From contig NW_008705575.1 of NCBI RefSeq assembly GCF_000186865.1, forward strand, positions 894,396 through 931,131: a stretch of DNA of 36,736 nt, read 5' to 3'. The notes under the pieces were generated by a model. The model did no database searches, had not been told where the DNA came from, and saw only the letters and a list, made by a program, of their open reading frames with translations. How positions within the stretch are numbered: position 1 is the stretch's first letter; the number at the start of each line of letters is the position of its first letter. Shown here in pieces: positions 8,801 to 16,000 of this stretch. The position numbers were made by a program, and so were the translations under genes. The stretch comes from Aureococcus anophagefferens (lineage: Eukaryota > Sar > Pelagophyceae > Pelagomonadales > Pelagomonadaceae).

Positions 8801-11052
8801 CGAGGCCGACCTTGGACGCGAGGAGCGGCGCGAGCACGAGGTCGACCAAACACTCCTGGACGCAGGCCTTCGTCGCGCGGATCGACTTCTCGACGAAGGC
8901 CCGGCGGCCCGACTCGAGGAGGAGCTTCGCGACGTGGTCGCGGCACGACTCCGCCAGGGTCCGCCCCGCGGCCCACAGGGGCTGCTCGGGCGCCGCGTAG
9001 CTCGGCCGCGGCCCCCGGCCGGACGACCCGACGGAGAGCGCGCGGCTCATGGGCGCCTGTGTGGAATTCAACCACTGGTTTGGGTGGTCCTGACCAAACT
9101 TCAGAATTCTCTAGCTCGGTCAAATCGAAGTCGATTCGGCTGATTTTTGGACGAATCGATTGCTCTCGTCGACTTCTCGAAGCGCAGCCGAAGAGATTGC
9201 GTCGAAACTGTCGCATATGCGCACATTGAAGTCGGGTTGAAGATTTGAATTCCACACAGATGGGCGCGGGCGGAGAGTAGGACCCCGCGGCGGCCGCCGT
9301 CCGCGAGTGGCGCGCGGACCGCGTGCCCCCCGGCGCCGGGCCCGCGGGCGCCCGCGGCGAAAAGAGGTCCGCGGCCCACTCGACGGCGTCGTCGACGCAC
9401 GCGACGTCGCCGCTCGACTTCTTGCGGATCCGCGACGGCCGCTTCTCGCGAGCCAACGCGACGGCGAGCTGCTGCTCCGTCGCGCGCGCGTCCCAGAAGT
9501 CGCGCCGCACCTCGTCGCAGAAAAGCGCAAAACAGGCGAGGTCGTCGTCGCCGAGCGACGACGCGTGGACCGGCGGCTCCGGGTCGTCGCGGTGGCCGCT
9601 GTGGCCGTCGCGGTGGTCCAGGAGCTTGCTCTTCGGCGTCGCCGTCGCCAGCAGGCGCAGCGCCCCGTCCGCGGCGAAGAGCACGTTCCGCAGCAGCGCC
9701 GCGAGCCCCGCGCAGCTGCCGTCGATGTAGTCGCGCACGTGGTCGCCGACCGTGCCCGGCGCCCGCAGGATCGCGTCGAGGCACGCCGCGGGATGCGCGA
9801 GCCACACGGCCCGCGTGTACAAATAGTTGACGCGCTTCGCGAAGTGGGTCGGGTGGCCGTCGTGGCCCTCGCGGCCCTGGGCGCGCTCGAGAGACTGGCG
9901 GCGCTTCTCCAGAAAGGCCGCGGACGACGTCTCGGGCGCGCGGAGGCCGTAGTTCCGCGCCCACTCCGCGCTCTTGTAGCGCACCTTGACGGGCAGGGAC
10001 TGGAGCAGGCGCCCGAGGCTCGCGAGCTCGCGCCTTTGGGCCATGGCCGACGCCTCGCGGCCCGCGCGGAGCTCGAACTGGACCGCGATGACGAAGCGGT
10101 AGCAGCCGTCGCCGTCGTAGACGGGCGTCATCGTCAGAAGATTTCGAAAGGGCTCCTGGTTCTTCCGGTAGTTCTTGATGACGACGTGGGCACCCTTGCG
10201 CGCCGCCAGGGACTCCCGCAGAATCTCCACGGCGTCCGTCTCCGTCTCCGGGCCCTGCAAGAATCGACAGTTCCGCCCGACGCACTCGTCGAACGCGTAG
10301 CCCGTCATGCGGCAGAACTCGCCGTTCACATAAACCATGGGCGCGCCGGGCGCCGCCATGTCGCTGACGGCGACGCAGAGCTGCAGCGTCTCCGCCATGG
10401 AGACGAGCACGCCGAGCCACGCCTCCATGTTCGCCGGGAGCCGCCGCCGGAGCCGGCCGAGCGTCGACAGCAGCGCCGCGGCGACGTCGCCGCCCGGGTC
10501 CTGCGGTTCCAGCGCCTCCGCCGCTTCCTGCCAATCATCATACAACTCGCTGTGGAGGAAGCGGGGCAACGCGGTGATCGCCAAGCCCTGGACCAGCGAG
10601 TCGCACTCCTCGACGCACCACTCGAGCTTGGACCAGCTCCGCACGCCGACGTCGAGCTGCAGGCCATCAATATAATCCTTCCAGAGCTCGCGCGCCGCCA
10701 GGTTGCGCTTCTCGCTCACCTTGCGGTGGCAGATGCCGTAGGCCGCCTTCCGGCTGAACTCGGTCCAACTCGCGTTCGCGCGCTCGAGCACGCGGTTCAT
10801 GTTCTTGTCGCGCTGCATGAGCCGCACGTTCTTGATGAAGTCGACGTGGCGCTTCTCGTCGCTGTGGAGGCTCCGGAAGAAGGGCTCGGCCAGCGACGGC
10901 ACGGCGAAGATGAGCATGTGCACGGCCGTGACGGCGTCGCCGCAGAACTTCGTGTCCACGTGCGTCGGCAGGGCGCGCGCCGCCGCCTCGAGCGACGCCG
11001 GGCCCGCCCGGTCGTGGATCGCATGCCGCACGCGGTCCACGTCGCGCTGCAT
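5885..11052 (-). CDS. RGS-LOV-LOV-PAS coiled-coil protein, putative blue-light G-protein regulator (three exons)
   Basis: Exons 11052-9268, 9056-8593 and 8381-5885 join in frame to give about 1581 residues. N-terminus (~27-174): RGS-like domain, clearest at its end (ARELWKDYIDGLQLD, LPRFLHSELYDDW). LOV1 (~222-328): VYVNGEFCRMTGY, GRNCRFLQGPETE with photoactive Cys near 262, then NYRKNQEPFRN and the Gln of AVQFEL, so flavin binding is expected. LOV2 (~730-840) is split by intron 2. Joined, it reads AYVSAGFTKLTLYSFADAVG before GRNCRFLN, with Cys near 770, but both flavin-contact Asn residues are Cys (CYDRSGDRFKC). A third PAS-like segment lies near 1060-1117, and the C-terminal third is charged coiled coil with a Cys/His cluster (CACKNPYICRHN). 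RGS domains speed GTP hydrolysis by G-alpha, so light-gated G-protein control is a fair inference. Start: ATG 11052; upstream open frame lacks an ATG. Confidence 0.8.
8382..8584 (+). mobile_element. Introner-like non-autonomous DNA transposon, copy A
   Basis: A 203-bp element with terminal inverted repeats: left CTGTGTGGAATTC, right GGTTTCCACACAG, where the inner bases have diverged. It is flanked by a perfect 8-bp target-site duplication, CCGCGGAC at 8374-8381 and 8585-8592. It is about 96% identical (about 8 differences by eye) to copy B at 9057-9259 in the opposite orientation. It has no coding capacity and is far less GC-rich than the surrounding exon. It sits within the LOV2 coding sequence, and removing it with one duplicate restores the LOV frame. 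Introners that make introns by transposition are known from Micromonas and Aureococcus; that this is such an element is inferred from structure. Confidence 0.9.
8382..8592 (-). other. Spliceosomal intron made by introner A (GT-AG)
   Basis: Read on the coding strand, the intron starts GTCCGCGG, the upstream target duplicate, and ends CCACACAG, the element terminus. The donor GT is thus taken from the duplicated host sequence and the acceptor AG from the transposon. The 211-base length is not a multiple of three, so retention would shift the frame. Splicing rejoins TACGT to GTCCGCGGGC and yields an uninterrupted LOV domain, which is strong support for the boundaries. Confidence 0.85.
9057..9259 (-). 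mobile_element. Introner-like non-autonomous DNA transposon, copy B
   Basis: A 203-bp element, the reverse complement of copy A with about eight differences. Its termini are CTGTGTGGAATTC and GAATTCCACACAG, a perfect 13-bp inverted repeat. The target duplication is ATGGGCGC at 9049-9056 and 9260-9267. It lies in the linker between LOV1 and LOV2. The perfect terminal repeats and short duplications suggest recent mobility. No transposase is encoded here, so an autonomous partner must act in trans. Confidence 0.9.
9057..9267 (-). other. Spliceosomal intron made by introner B (GC-AG)
   Basis: Removing the element plus one target duplicate (211 bases) rejoins TCTCCGCCC to GCGCCCATGAGC and keeps the reading frame, giving SPPAPMSRALS. 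The only boundary pair that does this and ends in AG begins with GC, so this should be a GC-AG intron, a known minor class. The GTGTGG inside the terminus offers an alternative GT donor. However, using it would leave extra bases and break the frame with every nearby acceptor I tried. Confidence 0.75.
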
Positions 11053-11302
11053 GGTCGCCGCGTCTAGCGCGCGCCGACGATCATCGAGGAAGCACCATGC
11101 TTGGGAGAGCGCAATGGATGAAACCGTGGTCGGCAAGCTGGGCTGCCTGAGATTCAGCTGTGCTTCAACGTTTCTCAAAAAGTGGATGTTTTCCCCAAAA
11201 GCGAGGCGATAGAGCGTCTCCGGCACCTGTCTTCAGCACCCATCGCCGCGTCCATCGACATCCCCGACCGCGCTCGACCGCCGCCGCGGCCCTGATGCGC
11301 CC
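11053..11302. promoter_or_regulatory. Divergent promoter region of the RGS-LOV gene and DPH3
   Basis: A 250-base gap between divergent start codons, with GC content visibly lower than the flanking exons in its left two-thirds. The minus-strand frame is open through much of it but lacks an ATG before 11052, supporting a non-coding reading. No specific elements were recognised. Confidence 0.4.
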
Positions 11303-11518
11303 ATGGGCGTCTACGAGGACGTCGCCATCGCGGACATGAAGTTCGACGGCGAGCTCTACACCTACCTCTGCCCCTGCGGCGATTTGTTCGAGATCTCCCT
11401 CGAGGAGCTCCACGACGGCGAGGACATCGCCCACTGCCCCTCGTGCACGCTGAAGGTGCGCGTGCTCTTCGACGCCAAGGATCTGCCGGCGCTGCCCGAG
11501 GAGGCGCTCCCGCAGTAG
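11303..11518 (+). CDS. DPH3: Diphthamide biosynthesis protein 3 (CSL zinc finger)
   Basis: 71 residues, close to the usual length of the family. The N-terminus VYEDVAIADMKFD and the Cys pairs C23-P-C25 and C45-P-S-C48 are the hallmarks of the CSL zinc finger, followed by the typical LKVRVLFD strand. In other eukaryotes DPH3 is an electron donor for the radical-SAM enzyme DPH1-DPH2 in the first step of diphthamide formation on elongation factor 2, and also serves Elongator-dependent tRNA modification. It is an intact, single-exon gene. It is divergent from the RGS-LOV gene, and its stop codon is only 3 bases from the next start. Confidence 0.95.
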   Translation: MGVYEDVAIADMKFDGELYTYLCPCGDLFEISLEELHDGEDIAHCPSCTLKVRVLFDAKDLPALPEEALPQ

Positions 11519-11521
11519 AGA

Positions 11522-11772
11522 ATGACGATCACGGAGTCGATGCGCCGCGCGCGGCAGCGCAAGCTCGCGCCGCAGAAGCAGCGGCGCCGCGGCCGCACGC
11601 TGGTCCTCGCGCTCGCGGTCCTCGCGCTCATCGCCGTGACGCCCATCTACCTCGCGACGCACCAGATCGCGCCGTCGCCGCCGGCCGCCGAACCGCGGCC
11701 GGCCGCGCCGGAGCCCGAGCGGCCGCGCCTCCGCGCCGCCGCGCGGCCCGTCGTCGTCGGCCTGCCCCCCAA

Positions 11773-11803
<31 letters not shown>

Positions 11804-12826
11804 AAGAAGAAGAAGATCTGCTACGCGGTCACGGTGACCGAGGAGCCCAAGCCCGGAGCGACGGGCTTCATCGACGGCGCCGCGGTCCTCAAGGAGAGCC
11901 TCTTCGAGGCCTCGGCCCGCTCGAAGTACGGCCTCCCGGCGCTCGTCGCCTTCGTGTCGCCGCGCGTCTCCGCGGGCACGCGCGCGGCGCTCGCGTCCAT
12001 CGGCTTCGAGAGCCGGGAGCAGCCGCTTCCCATCGACCCGGCGCGCATCGAGGGCGACTTCCTGCGGGACCTCTGGAGCAAGGACTCGACGAAGGGCGGC
12101 TGCTGCGGCGCCTGGGAGCTGCTGAAACTGTACGCGTGGACGCTCACGGAGTTCCACCGCGTCGTCCACGTCGACATGGATTGTCTACTACTGCAGCCCA
12201 TCGACGAGCTCTTCGACCTCGACGTGTCCCTGGTCTACACGGCGGACTACAACATGATGAACGACAACCAGCGGCGCAACCGCATGACGCCCGCGGTCCA
12301 GGGCGGGTTTTTGGTCGTGCGGCCGTCGGCGGCCGTCTTCGACGCGATCGTCGCGGTCTCCCAGGCGGGCCGCTGGGGCGGCAAGCTCGGCAGCGGCTGG
12401 GAGGGCACGGGCGTGGGCCACTGGTGGGGCGGCAACACGATCCAGGGCGTGCTGCCCTACTTCTTCAAGATCCACGCGCCGAAGCACCTCGACGCGGCCG
12501 CGTTCGCCGCGGGCGACCTCGAGGCGACGGAGGTCGACCGCTGCATCTACGACAACATGGTCGACAAGGCCGTCGTCAACCCGGACCCGCCCGTCGGCCA
12601 GTCGGCCTGCCGCGATGTCGCCGTCGACGACATCAAGTTCATGCACTTTACGGTCTGCCAGAAGCCCTGGAGCTGCCACCCGAACCGCGACGACGCGAAC
12701 GGCCTCTGCCCCGCGCTCCACCGGATCTGGTTCGAGAAGCGCCGGGCCTACGAGGCGGCCCACGGCATGCCCTCCAACGACAAGCCCTGCCAGCGCAAGT
12801 ACGACCCGATGGCCTTCGCATTCTAA
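11522..12826 (+). CDS. GT8-type (glycogenin-like) glycosyltransferase, type II membrane protein
   Basis: 434 residues. A short basic tail precedes one membrane helix (~26-44), then a Pro-rich stem (a run of 12 Pro near 84-95), giving the type II layout of Golgi glycosyltransferases. The catalytic domain starts near 99 (ICYAVTV) and has a DMD at 218-220 in RVVHVDMDCLLLQPIDELF, the Mn/nucleotide-sugar DxD motif of GT8. AVQGGFLVVRPS (~260-271) and the GNTIQG segment also fit. The C-terminus, KYDPMAFAF, is rich in Cys. Acceptor and sugar are unknown. The start is 3 bases after the DPH3 stop; a later ATG at 11540 would still keep the helix. Pieces of this gene's 3' end recur at 18200, 21335 and 22498. 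Confidence 0.85.
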
Positions 12827-12837
12827 CCACGTCGCTT

Positions 12838-13007
12838 TTTTTTCGGCTCTTATCGCGCGCGCGCTTTCGCGTCCCGGCCGACCGTCGCGACGGCGCCGGG
12901 CCCCTTTCGCGCGCGGCGAGGAGCCCTCTCATCGTCACGGGGGTCGCGGCGAGAGCGGCGTGGCGCGTGGCCTCGGCGGCACGACGCTCGCGACGGGCGC
13001 CGCGCAC
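12838..13007 (-). pseudogene. Out-of-frame remnant of the shared C-terminal module of G1
   Basis: In a frame different from that of G1 the minus strand reads LAATPVTMRGLLAARE. This aligns with AAIPVTSREILAAREE at the C-terminus of G3 and with the matching end of G6. The DNA also aligns, but a stretch encoding the WLWRR motif is missing and a run of T has grown near 12837-12845. G1 itself now stops at 12935 after a Pro/Arg tail. The module was therefore probably lost from G1 by frameshift and deletion. Confidence 0.65.
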
Positions 13008-16000
13008 GGCCAGGAGGCGTCGCGCTCCGCCTTCACGGCCTCTTCGCGTTCCAGGGCGCGCTGGCCCTCCGCTTGGAGCGCGCGCCTCCTTTCACCGACC
13101 GAAGGTCTTGCCTCCTTGGTTTCGAGCCGCGGCGTCTTCGGCTTGGCGACGCTCGGCGGCACGACGCTTGCGACGGGCGCCGCGCACGGCCAGGCGCCTT
13201 CGCGTTCCGCCTTCTCGGCCGCCTCCTTCTCCAGGGCGCGCTGGCCCTCCGCTTGGAGCGCGCGCCTCCTTTCACCGACCGAGGGGCGCGCCTCCTGCTC
13301 GTTCTCGAGCCGCTGCGTCTTCGGCTCGTCGCGAACCGGCTTCTGGAGCCTCGCGAAGGACTCGGCCGCGGCCCGCGCGTCGGCTTCGGCCCGCGTCGCC
13401 TGCTGCGGCGTCTTCGGCTTGGCGACGCTCGGCGGCACGACGCTCGCGACCGGCGCCGCGCATGGCCAGGATGCTACGCGCTCCGCCTTCTTGGCCGCCT
13501 CGCTTTCCAGGGCGCGCTGGCCCTCCGCTTGAAGCTCGCGTCTCCTTTCAGCGACCGAGGGGCGCGCCTCCCGCTCGGTCTCGAGCTGCGGCGTCTTCGG
13601 CTTGGCGACGCTCGGCGGCACGACGCTCGCGACGGGCGCCGCGCATGGCCAGGAGGCTACGCGCTCCGCCTTCTTGGCCGCCTCGCTTTCCAGGGCGCGC
13701 TGGCCCTCCGCTTGGAGCGCGCGCCTCCTTTCCGCGCCCGAAGGTCTCGCCTCCCGCTCGGTCTCGAGCTGCGGCGCTTCCGCCTCGGCGACGCGCGGCC
13801 GGTCCTTGAGCTGCAGCGTCTTCGGCTCGTCGACACGCGGCCGCTTGACGCTCGCAACAGGCGCCGCGCATGGCCAGGCGGCTTCGCGTTCCGCCTTCAC
13901 GGCCTCTTCGCGTTCCAGGGCGCGCTGGCCCTCCGCTTGGAGCGCCCGCCTCCTTTCAGCGACCGAGGGGCGTGCCTCTTGCTCGGTCTTGAGCTTTGGC
14001 GTCTTTGGCTCGTCGACGCGCGGCCCGGTCTCGAGCTGCGGCGCTTCCGCCTCGGCGACGCGCGGCCGCTCGACGCTCTCGACGGGCGCCGCGCACGGCC
14101 AGGCGGCTTCGCGCTCCGCCTTCTTGACCGCCTCGCTTTCCAGGGCGCGCTGGGCGTCTGCTTGGAGCGCGCGCCTCCTTTCAGCGACCGAGGGGCGTGC
14201 CTCCCGCTCGGTCTTGAGCTTTGGCGTCTTTGGCTCGTCGACGCGCGGCCCGGTCTCGAGCTGCGGCGCTTCCGCCTCGGCGACGCGCGGCCGCTCGACG
14301 CTCTCGACGGGCGCCGCGCACGGCCAGGCGGCTTCGCGCTCCGCCTTCTTGACCGCCTCGCTTTCCAGGGCGCGCTGGGCGTCTGCTTGGAGCGCGCGCC
14401 TCCTTTCAGCGACCGAGGGGCGCGCCTCCTGCTCGGTCTCGAGCCGCGGCGCTTCCGCCTCGGCGACGCGCGGCCGCTCGACGCTCGCGACGGACGCCGC
14501 GGCCTCCTCGGCCGCCATGACCGCGAGCTCCTCGCGCCGCTGTTCGGCCTCGTGCGCCCGCGACGCGGCGGAGGCCGCGAGCTTCCTGGCCGAGCTCGCG
14601 AGGGACGCCGCGGTCGCGGCGGCTTCGCGCTCCGCCTGCTTGGCCTTCGCGCTTTCAAGGACGCGCCGGGCCTCCGCTTGGAGCGCGCGCCTCCTTTCCG
14701 CGACCGAAGGCCTCGCCTCCGGCTCGGTCTCGAGCGGCGGCGCTTCCGCCTCGGCGACGCGCGGCCGCTCGACGGACGCCGCGGCCGCGGCTTTTTCGGC
14801 CGCCACGGCCAGCTCCACCATCCGCTGATGGGCCTCGTGCGCCCGCGACGCGGCCGAGCGCTCGGGCCCGCCCCAGACCGCCATCTTCGCGGCGTTGCTC
14901 GCGAAGGACGCCGCGGTGCCGGCGGCCTCGCGCTCCGCCTGCTCGGCCGCCTCGCTTTCGAGGACGCGCCGGCCCTCCGCTCGGACCGAGAGCCGCCTCT
15001 CCTTGGCAGCGCGCAGCTGCGCCGCTTCCGCCTCGGCGACGCGCAGCTGCGCCGCTTCCGCCTCGGCGACGCGCAGCCGCTCGAGGCTCGCGACGGACGC
15101 CGCGGCCTCCTCGGCCGCCTCGGCTTCGAGGCGCTCGGCTTCGAGGAGCTCGGCCTCGAGGAGCTCGGCCTCGAGGCGCTCGGCTTCGAGGAGCTCGGCC
15201 TCGAGGCGCTCGGCTTTCGCGGCCGCGTCGATGGCGAGCTCGAGCGCCGTGTCCTCGCTCGCGTTCGTCGCGTAGGAGCGGAGCTCCGCGTCGGACTTCT
15301 TGGCGCCTTCGAAGGTCGAGAGCGCGAGGCGGCCGACGGACCGCGCGAGCTGCCCCACGGAGCTCTCCTCGTCGAGGGCGCTGGCGACGGCCGCGGCGCC
15401 CGCGGCGACGGTCGCGAGCTCGACGTCGATGCCGAGGCCGACGGCGCCCACGGCGAGCGCGGCGGCGCCCGCGAGCGCGCTGGGGTCGAGCGCGCTCTGG
15501 CGCTTGCCCTTGCCCTTCTTGCGCGCGACGAGGGGCGCGGCGTCCTTGTAGGCTTGCTGCGCGTCGGCGTTGAGCGCCTTCCACTTCTCGCCGAGCTTGG
15601 CCATGACACGCTGGTTCAGCTCCTTCTTGTCGAGGCCCGCGTTCGCCGGGTCCGCCTCGACCTCGGCGCGCGTCGCCGCGCGCGACTCGTTGGAGAAGTG
15701 GAGGTAGCCGCTCAGCCGGACCATGTCGGGCTCGACCTCGCCCTCGAGCGCCGTCGCGGCCGGCGGCGCTTCCGCGGCCGGCGGCGCTTCCGCGGCCGGC
15801 GGCGCTTCGGCCTCGGGCGCCGGCGCCGGCGGCGCGGGCGGTGCCGTCGCCTCGGCGGGCTCGGCCGCGACGGACGCCGAGCGGAGCGGGGCCGCGGGCG
15901 ACGCGGCCGAGGCGTCCGCCTCCGGCGGCGGCGACGGCGCCGCGTCGGGCGTCCTCGGCCCGTCGAGGAACGGCTTCCGGAAAGTCGCGTCGACCTCGCC

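Noticed and set aside
8382..9259. Reading the introner pair as one composite transposon or as LTRs around exon 2
   Set aside because: Each copy has its own distinct 8-bp duplication (CCGCGGAC and ATGGGCGC), so they inserted independently, and the DNA between them is coding exon.
9307..11067. A 586-codon plus-strand frame opposite the RGS-LOV1 region
   Set aside because: The minus strand has clear RGS and LOV motifs; the plus frame is an antisense artefact of GC-rich codons.
11053..11226. Extension of the RGS-LOV protein to 11226
   Set aside because: The frame there begins with GTG, has no ATG before 11052, and base composition drops to that of intergenic DNA.
8548..11226. A single 892-codon frame running through introner B
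   Set aside because: It continues only because the element happens to lack a stop in that frame; after the element it is out of frame with the conserved exon 2.
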